From assembly GCA_030849075.1 (NCBI GenBank), contig JASAOO010003077.1, positions 1 to 20,688 on the forward strand: a stretch of DNA of 20,688 nt, written 5' to 3'. This stretch comes from Zelonia costaricensis. Lineage: Eukaryota > Euglenozoa > Kinetoplastea > Trypanosomatida > Trypanosomatidae. Below the pieces are notes generated by a model. That model made no database searches and was not told where the DNA came from. It was given only the letters and a program-made list of their open reading frames with translations. Both the position numbers and the translations under genes were made by a program. Of this stretch, positions 1 to 8,722 are shown piece by piece. The first letter of the stretch is position 1, and every line of letters starts with the position of its first letter.

Positions 1-20
1 ATCGTGCCACGTCGCGATGA

Positions 21-58
21 GGGGAGGGGGGTGGAGGGGTGGGGGGGAGCGGGGAGGG
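21..58 (+). other. G-rich tract with G-quadruplex potential
   Basis: Five or more runs of at least three G separated by one to four bases on the plus strand, matching the simple G-quadruplex pattern. Folding has not been tested. Confidence 0.6.
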
Positions 59-180
59 ACATCACGTGGAGGGGGTCATGAGGCACGGCGAACTCGGCAA
101 ACGCGTTTGCGCTGCGGGTCTTCTCATCCCCCCCCCTCTTTCTCGCTACTGCGTCTGAGGGGGGAGGGCCGGCAACAGGT

Positions 181-205
181 GTATGTGTGAGTGTGTGTGT
201 GTGTG
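181..205. repeat. (GT)n microsatellite
   Basis: A slightly interrupted GT tract on the plus strand (CA on the minus strand), followed by CAG. Confidence 0.85.
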
Positions 206-459
206 CAGATGTGAGCCGGCGACGAAGGCGCTTTACCAGCCCTTGCACTCTCCTGCATGGCCTGCGTATTGCCCAAAGGGGAGGCGAGGTGCGAGCCGGA
301 GCGTGGCGTCATGCAGAGAGGCGCGGGAGTTCCATTCGAGCACCCCACGTGCGAGCCGAGCCGTGGTCCTCCATCGCGACCCACGGGTCAACACGCAGCC
401 AGCTACTCCGCGGTGTGGGGCACGCATGACCAGCGCACGCACGTCGCCCCCTGGTCTCG

Positions 460-460
<1 letters not shown>

Positions 461-489
<29 letters not shown>
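461..489. repeat. (CA)n microsatellite
   Basis: An uninterrupted CA tract of about 14 units on the plus strand. It is complementary to the GT tracts at 181-205 and 1039-1063. Confidence 0.95.
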
Positions 490-491
<2 letters not shown>

Positions 492-1038
492 GGGCCTGCA
501 TCGGTGGAGCGGTGTGACTGCCGCCCTGGGAGTCGCACACTCGCGCACGTGCAGCGTGTTTGCCTTTCTTGGGTGAGAGTTCGTGAAGGGGCGCAGGCGG
601 TGACGAGACGCCGCGAGGACGGCATAAAGGAGGGCCAGTATGTGGGGAGGTGGGGGCCAGAGAGGCAGAGGCGGCAACGGAAGATGGGGTGCACGGCAAG
701 GTGGGGGGAGGGCGGGGGGGCGACGAGGCGCGGTAGAGGCTTCGACAACACACGCACACGCAAACGGGACCCCACGAACCGCACGAGGTGGTGACGTGTG
801 CTGCAACACGCAAGAAAACCCAGAAAAGGAAAAGGGGGGCAGCAGCGACGTCGGGGCGGTGGGTGACGGGAGAGGGACGAGGCGGCCCACTCTCTTGCTC
901 GGCCTCCCGATGCAGCCCGCCCCCACGGCCCAAGCGGGGGACAGGGAGAGGAGGGGGGCGCGGAAGAGGGGACGCTGCTGCCTGCGTGTGGGCGGGCGTG
1001 GAGGTGGAAAGCCCACAGACCGCGGTACGCGCCAGTGC

Positions 1039-1063
1039 GTGTGTGTGTGTGTGTGTGTGTGTG
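1039..1063. repeat. (GT)n microsatellite
   Basis: An uninterrupted GT tract of about 12 units on the plus strand, 550 bp from the oppositely oriented CA tract at 461-489. Confidence 0.95.
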
Positions 1064-1233
1064 CCGTAGTGTGCCGAGGGAGGGGCGCGGGCTCGCGCCT
1101 GACTACACGGGGGAAGGGAGGGGAGGGGGGGGGGCAGAATTGTGTGAACGTTTTCGTGAAGAAGGGGGAAGGGTGTGCTGTGCGCACTGGAGGAGAACAA
1201 CGGGGGAAAAAGCAAGAAGAAGTACCGCACGCT

Positions 1234-1265
1234 CACACACACACGCACGCACGCACGCACGCACA
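1234..1265. repeat. (CA)n/(GCAC)n compound microsatellite
   Basis: A CA run passes directly into about five GCAC tetramers on the plus strand. Confidence 0.9.
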
Positions 1266-1680
1266 GAGGCGGCACAAGGTGCGCCTTGGCGAGGACCAGA
1301 GAAGGAAGCGACGACGAGGAGGTGGAGGAAAAGGAGAAAGGAAAGACAGACGCCGTAACGACGAAGGAGCCGGTGAACTCGAAGCACGGAAAACCGAGAA
1401 GAGAAAAGAGGGACTGGCACCGAGGCGCGCGTCTCGATAAGTGTGTGTGTTTCGTTCGTCGAAGTGCGTGGACCTTGATCACCACACTCCACCAACATAC
1501 GCACACCGACTCAAGCACACGCGTCATGGCGTGCGCATTCATACACTCGTCCTCATCGGCAGAGACACAGGCAGCCGCAGTTGCCAAGGACATGCACACA
1601 CAAACACACGCAGAACCGCAGCGAGCGAGAGAAGGAAGACAGAGATGGGAGAAAAAAGTCGAAGATGCCACCACCCCCCG

Positions 1681-1700
1681 GGCTCGGCTCGGCTCGGCTC
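1681..1700. repeat. GGCTC pentamer tandem repeat
   Basis: Four consecutive copies of the pentamer GGCTC in noncoding DNA, followed by CCCGCGCGC. Confidence 0.85.
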
Positions 1701-3679
1701 CCCGCGCGCATCGAACCCCTTCGCTGGATGCTGCCTCCCGTGTTTCTCGGCCTTGTACGGCTGCGGCGGTTGTTCGCGTTGGTGTGTTGTTGTCTCGCCT
1801 CTCTCTCTCGCTCGCCCCCCCCACCCCAGACTTCTTCCTCTTTTCAGCTTTGATTCGGTTGTTTGGGAATATATGTGAAGAGCATGCGACGCGCCGGCGG
1901 TGTTCAGCAGAGGGCGCGGAGCGAGACAGCCGTGCACTTGATCCCCCCCCCCATCTCACCTCCCTCCTCGTTGCGCTCACGCTCTCTCCCTCTCCTCAGG
2001 GAAGGCGGCGAGGAGGGGAAGGGGGTGGGGTGGGTGAGGCGAGGCGATGATCCCGGTACGCAAGGCGTGAAGCAGCGACAGGACGTGCGCACCCAACCAC
2101 TAAAGTCACCCGCTGCACCCCCTGCTGATCAAGACGTGACAGACATGTTCGAAACCTACTAGTGGGACCAGACTCCCCTCCCCTCCCCTCCACTCCCCAC
2201 GTCTACAGACACACTCGCGCCGCGGTGAGCAGCGTGGGAGGGGAGCTGAGGGCGAAGGGGAGGGGGGGTTGGCGGCGGAGAAGGACCTGCACCGCACGAC
2301 ACACTCGCCACAGGGGAAGGGGAGAACATGGGAAGACAACGAAGCTCGAGCGACGCTAAAGAGAAAAAAAGGAGGAACACAGAATCGAACACGGGCGAGC
2401 GTGGGGCGAGCAGTCATGTCGGCAGTTGGAACAACCAGAGAGAGAGAGGGGCGCGGCGTTGAGCGGGGTGTTGTGACGCGCTCGGACTAGACATCCCTCT
2501 ACGCGCGCGTGTGTGTGTTTGTGTGCCTGTGTGTCGGAGTGTGTTCAGGACGTTTTCGTGGCTGCTAAGTGCATATAAGTGAGCGAAACGCGTTCGCGTG
2601 TGTGCGGTGTCATGACGAGAGGGGCAGGGGGACCGTGGAGGCACCACAAGGTCCTCGCATCACGCCACCCCTCCGTCGGGCCCCTCCACTCAGACCAATC
2701 CGTCCGCCACCTGCGGCAACGCACACGGTGAAACTCAACAGAGACGAGGAACACGTATGCTCGAGTCCGTGCGCATCCCTTGTCCGCTCACGTCGCTGTC
2801 TTTCCTTCTTCGTGCATCACGTGCGCCGTGTTCTGCGGTGCGTGCGCTCCCCTTGCTTCGCACCCGAAACACACGCACACACACACAGAAGGTCGTGTGG
2901 CTCACCGTCCCTCCGCCCCCATCCTGCCTCCTTCTCGTCTCGTGTCACTTGCCTCCCGCTCCCGTGCACCACGAAGCGCGCTGACCTGCGACGCGACACG
3001 CAACAGAGTCCGTGGTTGCAGCCTGCGAGCGTGTCAGCAGGTGCCTTCGCGCTGTCCGCCCCCCCCCCCGCCTCACTTCCCGAGCTGTTGCGGCTCTTCG
3101 CGAGGAGGCCCACCCCGCCGGCCGGCCGCCACGCGCCGGGGAGGGGGGGGGGGGGGAAGGGCGCAGAGGCTGGATGGAGGTGGGACGCGCCACACGCGCA
3201 CAGACGCACGCAGCGCTCCTCACGACGCACGCGTGGGCGCCTCGCCCGGCACGCCAAAGTGGCAAACGAGGACGGGAAGGAGGTGGCCGCGGCTCCGCAT
3301 CGCAGACAGTGTTGTGCGCAGGCGCAGACATCGGCGGTGCATGGAGGAGGAAGCAATGAGGAGACACGCAGACAGCGAAGAACGGTGTGTGCGCTTGACG
3401 GAGGAGCAGCCCAGAGCGGAGAGGGGAGGGAGAGAAGTTGCGGGACGCTACGAGGCGGTGTGTGCGCTGCGGATGCGCACGATTGCACGTCCGCGCACAT
3501 CAGCGAGCGAGCAACACCGGCGGCGCTCGCGTGTGGAGGCACACAAATAGAAATGGGAGACAGAGCGCGGGGGGTGCAGCGGGTGCCCAAGGAGGGAGGG
3601 AGAGCGGGGTGACGGTGAGGGGGGTGCGTGGGTATAGAGAGTGGAATAAGGCCCCCCAGCCCGTGACTCCGTGACGACA

Positions 3680-3681
<2 letters not shown>

Positions 3682-3710
<29 letters not shown>
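3682..3710. repeat. (AC)n microsatellite
   Basis: An uninterrupted AC tract of about 14 units on the plus strand, read as GT in the sense of the neighbouring minus-strand genes. Confidence 0.95.
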
Positions 3711-3713
<3 letters not shown>

Positions 3714-4038
3714 GCATTCACACGATGCGGAGATGAAGGGGGAAGGGAGAGGCAGCTGCGGGTGAGGGGGAGGGGGGAAGAGGAGGAAGAACAGGAGACC
3801 CCAACGTGGCGACCAGACGTGCAGCCGTGCAGTATCCTAATGGAAACCGAAGTAAGATAGAGTGAAGGAAGCGAAGAAACAGGCGAGGCGATTCCTACAA
3901 AACACGCACGCACGCCCGCGCGCAAGTCAATCGCCGTGCCACGCAGCCGTGGCCAACGCAAGAGAGGACGAGCGTGCGCGAGTCAAACTGGAGAGAAGGG
4001 GGGAGGAGGGGGGGCGAGTGTGTGGGTTGGCGCTGCGT

Positions 4039-4070
4039 ACACACACACGCACACACACACACACACACAC
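4039..4070. repeat. (AC)n microsatellite in the E2 3' flank
   Basis: An AC tract of 16 units with one G interruption on the plus strand. It lies 130 bp after the E2 stop codon and would be a GU tract in the proximal 3' UTR of that mRNA. Confidence 0.95.
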
Positions 4071-4199
4071 TTGATCGCCACCATCACGTGCTGTCTGTTG
4101 GCTCCCATTGCTCCGCTCGCCACTCTGCCCCACCATCCGCGTCCCGGCATCTCAGTACCACCCGCGTTCGTCGAAACGAGGCTGAAAGGTCGTGTGCGC

Positions 4200-4437
4200 C
4201 TACGAGAGGTCCAGCACCATGCGCGCAGGGTCCTCGATGAGGTTCTTCACCTTAACTAGGAAGGTCACCGCGTCGCTACCGTCGATGAGGCGGTGGTCGT
4301 AGGTGAGGGCCACGGCCATGATGTCGCGAATCTTGATCTCGTTGCCGACCACCCACGGCTTCTTCTTAATGGCGTGCATGCCGAGAATCGCGCTCTGCGG
4401 CGGGTTGATGATCGGGGTCCCCATCCACGACCCAAAC

Positions 4438-4469
<32 letters not shown>

Positions 4470-5387
4470 CGTCATCTCGGCCATGGTCAGCTTGTTGATC
4501 CGCGCGCGGGCGGCGTAGTCGGCGATCGCCGTCTCGATGTTGGCGAGGTTCATATTCTGCACATCACGAATGACCGGGACGACGAGACCGCGCGGGGTGG
4601 CGACGGCGATGGAGATGTCAACGAAGTCGTGGTAGTCGATGGTGTCCTTGCCGAAGGAGGCGTTCACGATGGGCACATCCTTCAGCGCAATCGCGCAGGC
4701 CTTCACGAAGGGCGACATGAGACCCAGCTTCACGTCGTGGCGCTTGTGAAAGTCGTCCTTGTACTTGTCGCGCAGCTGGAAGAGTGGCGTCATGTCGATC
4801 TCGTTGAACGTGGTCAGCATCGCGCACGTGTTCTGGCTCGCCTTCAGGCGGTCGGCGATGCGGTGGCGCATGGAGGAGATGCGCACACTCTTCGTGCGGG
4901 GATCAGCGCCGGCGACGGTCTGCACAGTCGACTTGGCCGCCGCAGGGGGCGCGGCGGCGGCGGCCGGCGCAGCAGCCTTCGGCGCAGGAGCCGCAGCAGC
5001 AGCCGGGGCCGCGCCGTCAGCCGGCGCAGCAGCCTTCGGAGCGTCCGCCTTCGCCGCGGCCTTGGGCGGGGCCGAGGCCGCCGCCTGGGCCGGTCCTTCC
5101 TTCATGGTGGAGAGCTCCGCACCGACCTCAACATCAGCGCCGTCCTCGAAGTTGATCTTCGTGATGACGCCGTTCGTTGGTGCGCGCACGTCCACGTTGA
5201 GCTTGTCCGACTCGATCTGGCAGATCACCTCGTCCTCGGTGACGGCGTCGCCGACCTTCTTAGTCCAGTTCACGACCTTGCCGGTGCTGATCGACTCGGC
5301 GATGGTGGGCACGTTGATGCTGAGGCAGAAGCGCAGGCTCATGCCGTGCGCGGTGGGCAGCACTCGTGTGGCGACACGGCGGAACAT
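4200..5387 (-). CDS. DLST: 2-oxoglutarate dehydrogenase E2 (dihydrolipoamide succinyltransferase)
   Basis: E2 core of the mitochondrial 2-oxoglutarate dehydrogenase complex. It transfers the succinyl group from E1 through a lipoyl arm to CoA in the TCA cycle. The 395-residue product opens with a basic stretch (MFRRVATRVL), a likely mitochondrial presequence. A lipoyl domain spans about 23-97, with the swinging-arm lysine at K62 in the context ESDKLNV. A flexible Ala/Pro-rich linker covers about 98-157, and the catalytic acyltransferase domain covers about 165-395, with the active-site motif DHRLIDG at 364-370 (H365, D369). No E1/E3-binding domain separates linker and core, which fits eukaryotic succinyltransferases (known for DLST) rather than pyruvate dehydrogenase E2. 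The start is the first ATG after the predicted splice acceptor at 5395-5396; the frame stays open upstream but has no nearby ATG. All key residues are intact. E1 and E3 are not in the window. Confidence 0.95.
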
Positions 5388-5394
5388 GATGACG

Positions 5395-5445
5395 CTATCG
5401 ATGGAGTGGGGGGGAGGAGGGGCACACACAGAGAGAGAGCGAGTG
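5395..5445 (-). promoter_or_regulatory. Predicted trans-splice acceptor of the E2 mRNA
   Basis: On the sense strand a CT-repeat and C-run tract (about 5445 down to 5405) is followed by an AG-free stretch ending at AG in plus positions 5395-5396. Using this first AG leaves only 7 nt before the ATG at 5387. The assignment rests on the general trypanosomatid rule of pyrimidine tract plus first AG; it is inference, not mapped. Confidence 0.55.
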
Positions 5446-5593
5446 GGATTTGGGATCGTAACAGAGACACGAAAGGGCAAAGAAAACGGGAAGAGGGGGG
5501 CGTGACGGATGGAGGGGGGTAGGGGGGGGGGGGGGTTGTGGTATAACGTAGGGAAGCGACGAGCAAGCTGACGGCGACACGCAGGCCACGCCG

Positions 5594-5623
5594 ATGTGAG
5601 AGCGTTGCATGTGAGAGCGTTGC
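5594..5623. repeat. 15-bp direct tandem duplication
   Basis: Two perfect adjacent copies of ATGTGAGAGCGTTGC, at 5594-5608 and 5609-5623, run directly into the GT tract. This looks like a slippage duplication in noncoding DNA. Confidence 0.9.
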
Positions 5624-5624
5624 A

Positions 5625-5649
5625 TGTGTGTGTGTGTGTGTGTGTGTGT
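5625..5649. repeat. (TG)n microsatellite upstream of E2
   Basis: An uninterrupted TG tract of about 12 units on the plus strand (CA in the gene sense), roughly 240 bp upstream of the E2 start. Confidence 0.95.
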
Positions 5650-6045
5650 TGGGCGGTGCAAAGGTGAAGAAAGCGTGGGTGTGAGGGATGCGTAGAGCTC
5701 ATGAAAAGGAAGGCAGGCGGAGAGAGAGAGGGGGTCTCCGGCGAACCCGCTGGCATCGATGGCCGCGTTGGTTCACCGTGTCGCGCTCTGGTGTGTCGCA
5801 CCGTGATGAGCTTGAGATCCGTCGGTGGTGCCGGTTCAATCCTTTGGCTTTGCTCTGCCGCCGCTGCAGGTGGAAGAGGGGGGGGGGCAGAGAAAAAGAA
5901 GGAGCAGCGCATGTGAGGAAAGAGAGGGGGAGAGGGGGACTGCACCCCTCCCACACGCACACAGCGCACGACACCAGACGCGCAGCTCCCCAGCGCAGTG
6001 GCCTCCTCCTCTCACCCACTCGCCTCCTCGCTTCACCTCGAGCCC

Positions 6046-8091
6046 TCACGCCGCGGTAACCTTTGCCTGACGCCGCCGCAGCAACAGCGGCGCCAGACGC
6101 GCCCACACCTGCGTTACCAGCATGCCGCGCACCTCCGCGTCCCAGGCAAGAATCGCCGCGGCGTAGGCCACACCCGTCACGGCGGCCGCCACCAGCGAGG
6201 TGGTGCGCATGGCCCGGCTGCACACAAACAGGCTGAGGAACGCCACGGCGATGCGTGGGGGGAAGAGCGAGGCGAAATCAGCGAAGCGCACCACAGGGGC
6301 CGGCGACGTCGCAGGGGGCACGGCTTCCTCCGCACCGGGGGCAGGCGAGGTGACGAGGAGGTACACCGACGCACCGCAGCGCCAGAGCATGTTGAAGACA
6401 TTGAGCAGCACAAGCACGCTGACGCTGTCGCCCTGCGTGTCCGCGCCGCCAAACGCAGCGAGCGTCGCGTAGCAGGCGCCGATGTAGACGACCGTCTCGA
6501 ACACCATGCAGCGCTGCAGGCGGTGCAGCACCGCGGGCGACGCCACGGCACGCAGGAACGCCTCGAGCAGCCCGTTCCACGCCATGAGCGGCAGTCCATA
6601 AAAGTAAAGACGCAGCGCGGTGGACACCTGCGGGGTGGCCCAGCGCGAGGTGTACATCGTGGCCAGGAAGGCGTGCGTCAGCGGCGGCCCCAGCAGGGTG
6701 AAGGAGAAGCCGGTGTAGAAGCTGAGCCGCAGCATCAGCTTCAGCAGCGCCACGGCGGCGTCGCGGTGGCCCAGCGAGGCCTCGCGGCTCCACTTGACGA
6801 AGCACGCGTTCTCCCACACGCGGAACAGCAGCCGGGCGACGAGGGAGCCGAGGCTGTAGATCAGCTGGTAGTACCCCCGCGCCGTTTCGGAGCCGAGCGA
6901 GGTGAGCGCGAAGCTCTCGCCCTCGGAAAGCACCAGGCGGAGGAGGCTCTCGCCGAGGAAGGTGCGAAGCAGCGTCGCGTGGGCGCGCCACGCCCGCACG
7001 CTGTCCTCCATCGAGTAGAAGCAGAAGGGGAACGCAAAGGCGGTCCGCCAAGTCGCACGTGGCTGCTGCTGCTGATGCGTTGTGGTCTGGTCGCCCAGCG
7101 CGACGCTGCGCACGTGCTGCAGCTCTTTGCTCGACCCCAGCCAGCGTGCCACCGGCAGCCCCGACACTGCAAGCACGTAGTACACGACATGCGTGAGCGC
7201 GTAGGCGAGCTGGCCAAACGCAAGGGCCATCCGCGTCTCCCAGAGCGTGCGCAGCCCGTTGCCCACCTCCGCCTCCGCGCCGTACGGCACCGACCCGCCA
7301 CTCTGACGCTTGCAGGCGTACACGATGCCAATAACGGTGCACAGCCGCGCCACGAGCGTCACGAATTCGGCCAGCACGACGACGCGGAAGAGGTTCAGCG
7401 ACTGCACCAACATCACGCACGGCTCCGCGGCGGCCATAAGCACCGTGCACAGCACGACCGTCAACTCAGGCATGTAGGGCAGCAGCAGCGTCGGCAGCGC
7501 GGCGAGCGGACTGGGCAGAGGTGATGACGGCGGGGCGAGGTAGGCAGCTTGGGCACCTGCACCTGCGCCCAACACCGCACTCGTGGCGTTCTCAGCTTTG
7601 TGGACGGCCGCCTGGCTGGCCCGGGCGTGCCGGAGCATGGAGGGGAAGAAGGACGCAGCACCGAAGCAGCCGCCCAGCACCTCCACCGTCGCGGCAGCCG
7701 CGGCAGCCAGCGGCACGGAGAGAAGAGCGATGTGCACAAGAGTGCGGACGTTGCGTACTCGCACGACACCCGCGCCGCCGCTACTAGTGCTGCGGTTGTC
7801 GGCACCATCGCCAGCTCGCGTCGCCCTTACAGTCTTCTCCGTGCCTGCGTTGCCGTCAGGTGCATCGGCGTGGGCGTCGAGGATCGGCAGCCGGGACGCC
7901 ACGTTGCGCGTGGCTTCACGCGCAATGAACAGGACGGCGTCGTTGTAGACGCTGAAGGTGAAGTAGACGCCGCTCTGGTACGGCAGCAGCAGTCGCGTGA
8001 GGAGGGTGCTGAGAGAGAAGGTGAAGAGCTTGAGGCCAACGTTCAGCGCCAGCGCCAGGAGCAGCTGCCCCTTGAAGCTCGACTTTGTCAT
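6046..8091 (-). CDS. RFT1: Rft1 family ER membrane protein (N-glycosylation)
   Basis: Polytopic ER membrane protein of the Rft1 family, genetically tied to N-glycosylation and the supply of dolichol-linked Man5GlcNAc2 in the ER lumen. Its proposed flippase role is disputed, and in Trypanosoma brucei loss is tolerated (family knowledge). The 681-residue product is rich in hydrophobic helices. Family signatures are visible: GVYFTFSVYNDAVLFIAREA at 41-60 and SEGESFAL at 389-396, followed by YSLGSLVARLLF at 412-423. At 681 residues it is longer than the roughly 540 of human RFT1; the extra length sits mainly in polar or Ala/Pro-rich loops near 70-112, 160-200, 262-285, 330-348 and 582-600. The start is the first ATG in frame: the open frame extends to 8166, but that codon is GTG, and the likely splice acceptor (8145-8146) lies downstream of it. 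It sits between TRM61 and E2 in the same array. Confidence 0.93.
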   Translation of the reverse strand: MTKSSFKGQLLLALALNVGLKLFTFSLSTLLTRLLLPYQSGVYFTFSVYNDAVLFIAREATRNVASRLPILDAHADAPDGNAGTEKTVRATRAGDGADNRSTSSGGAGVVRVRNVRTLVHIALLSVPLAAAAAATVEVLGGCFGAASFFPSMLRHARASQAAVHKAENATSAVLGAGAGAQAAYLAPPSSPLPSPLAALPTLLLPYMPELTVVLCTVLMAAAEPCVMLVQSLNLFRVVVLAEFVTLVARLCTVIGIVYACKRQSGGSVPYGAEAEVGNGLRTLWETRMALAFGQLAYALTHVVYYVLAVSGLPVARWLGSSKELQHVRSVALGDQTTTHQQQQPRATWRTAFAFPFCFYSMEDSVRAWRAHATLLRTFLGESLLRLVLSEGESFALTSLGSETARGYYQLIYSLGSLVARLLFRVWENACFVKWSREASLGHRDAAVALLKLMLRLSFYTGFSFTLLGPPLTHAFLATMYTSRWATPQVSTALRLYFYGLPLMAWNGLLEAFLRAVASPAVLHRLQRCMVFETVVYIGACYATLAAFGGADTQGDSVSVLVLLNVFNMLWRCGASVYLLVTSPAPGAEEAVPPATSPAPVVRFADFASLFPPRIAVAFLSLFVCSRAMRTTSLVAAAVTGVAYAAAILAWDAEVRGMLVTQVWARLAPLLLRRRQAKVTAA

Positions 8092-8722
8092 GGGGGGAGG
8101 AGTGGGGGGGAGGTCTCGTGCCGCCTCGATGCAGATGCAGACACCTTTGATATTTGGTGGTACCACGTGTAGGTAACAGTGCGATCACAGAGGCGAGAAT
8201 GTAGGGGGGAGGAGGGATACACGAGTGAGGGGAAGGGGGAGGGGGAGGGAGGTGCGCAGCTTAGACGTGGCGCGGCCTGCGAGTCGCCGGCTAGGGAAAC
8301 GTTGAAGCTCGAGTCCCACCGATCGTCCACAATGCCCCCGGCACGCACGCACACCGGAGGTGATCCGTGGACACGTGCACGCTCGAGCTGAGCACCGTTC
8401 TCCCTCAATGCACGCGTCTCTGCGCGGCAGTCGAACGTGTCCACATCGGCACGAAGGGGAGAGAGAGGGCCGGAAGGAGGTGGAGCACCAAGTCAGGCGG
8501 CGCGTCTTTGTCTTTACAGTGCGATGGGGAGAGAGGGGAGGGGAGGGCAATCGCCGGTCTAAGAAGGCCGACGCCGCCCATTACTCGTTCATGTACGCTG
8601 GTCCGCATCATCGCGTGCACCCCCCCGCCCCGTCCAGCGCACACGCGCACGCGCCGTCCGTCACAGAAGACGCGAAGGCGGTGCGAGGGGGGAGGGGGGG
8701 GGGGCCAAACCCGGCACGGGCC
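8092..8722. other. Spacer between TRM61 and RFT1
   Basis: A 631 bp noncoding spacer. The right part follows the TRM61 stop and has a C-rich sense tract (plus-strand G-run at 8687-8704) within 20-35 nt of that stop. The left part carries the RFT1 pyrimidine tract. Open frames here are low-complexity, and no RNA gene is seen. Confidence 0.75.
8145..8255 (-). promoter_or_regulatory. Predicted trans-splice acceptor of the RFT1 mRNA
   Basis: A long C/T-rich sense tract (about 8252 down to 8200) is followed by an AG-free stretch to the AG at plus 8145-8146, leaving a 53-nt leader. A second C-rich tract lies between that AG and the ATG at 8091. This supports the 8091 start because the more upstream in-frame codon (GTG at 8166) would be spliced away. 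Inferred, not mapped. Confidence 0.55.

Larger units (their letters stand above)
1..4199. other. Large gene-free block downstream of the E2 gene
   Basis: No convincing coding region is seen on either strand in this 4.2 kb stretch. Open frames are numerous because the DNA is GC-rich, but their translations are His-Thr and Cys-Val runs from CA/GT repeats plus Arg/Pro/Gly-rich low complexity, with no recognisable domain; the longest, on the minus strand at 403-1980, opens with GTG rather than ATG. The block contains several CA/GT microsatellites of alternating orientation, GGGG-rich tracts (for example 21-58, 701-720, 1109-1134 and 3138-3160), a GGCTC pentamer repeat at 1681-1700 and alternating purine-rich and pyrimidine-rich stretches. 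It follows the last gene of a minus-strand array. It could be a long 3' UTR plus spacer, or a convergent strand-switch or termination region; the window ends before the next gene to the left, so I cannot decide. Confidence 0.6.
5388..6045. other. Spacer between RFT1 and E2
   Basis: A 658 bp noncoding spacer holding, on the minus strand, the 3' UTR of RFT1 followed by the splice-acceptor region of E2. It contains a 15-bp direct repeat, a GT tract, a near-continuous G-run on the plus strand at 5512-5535 and another G-run around 5879-5887. Translations are low-complexity and no RNA gene is evident. Confidence 0.75.

Noticed and set aside
403..1980. A 525-codon minus-strand open frame in the left block
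   Set aside because: It opens with GTG rather than ATG, contains long His-Thr and Cys-Val runs from microsatellites, and has no recognisable domain.
2090..2173. tRNA-like segment with a TTCGAAA core followed by a plausible acceptor-like end
   Set aside because: The five bases on each side of the putative T-loop do not pair, and no proper anticodon arm or D arm could be drawn. At most it is a chance match or a decayed fragment.
5803..5880. Perfect C/D snoRNA C-box (GTGATGA) on the plus strand
   Set aside because: No CTGA D-box at a suitable distance and the strand is opposite to the transcription of the array.
5998..7524. A 508-codon plus-strand open frame opposite RFT1
   Set aside because: Antisense shadow of a GC-rich gene, starting in noncoding DNA and giving Arg/His/Gln-rich sequence.
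8092..8166. N-terminal extension of 25 codons on RFT1
   Set aside because: The extension begins at GTG, not ATG, and the predicted splice acceptor lies inside it; the Rft1 family similarity begins at the 8091 ATG.
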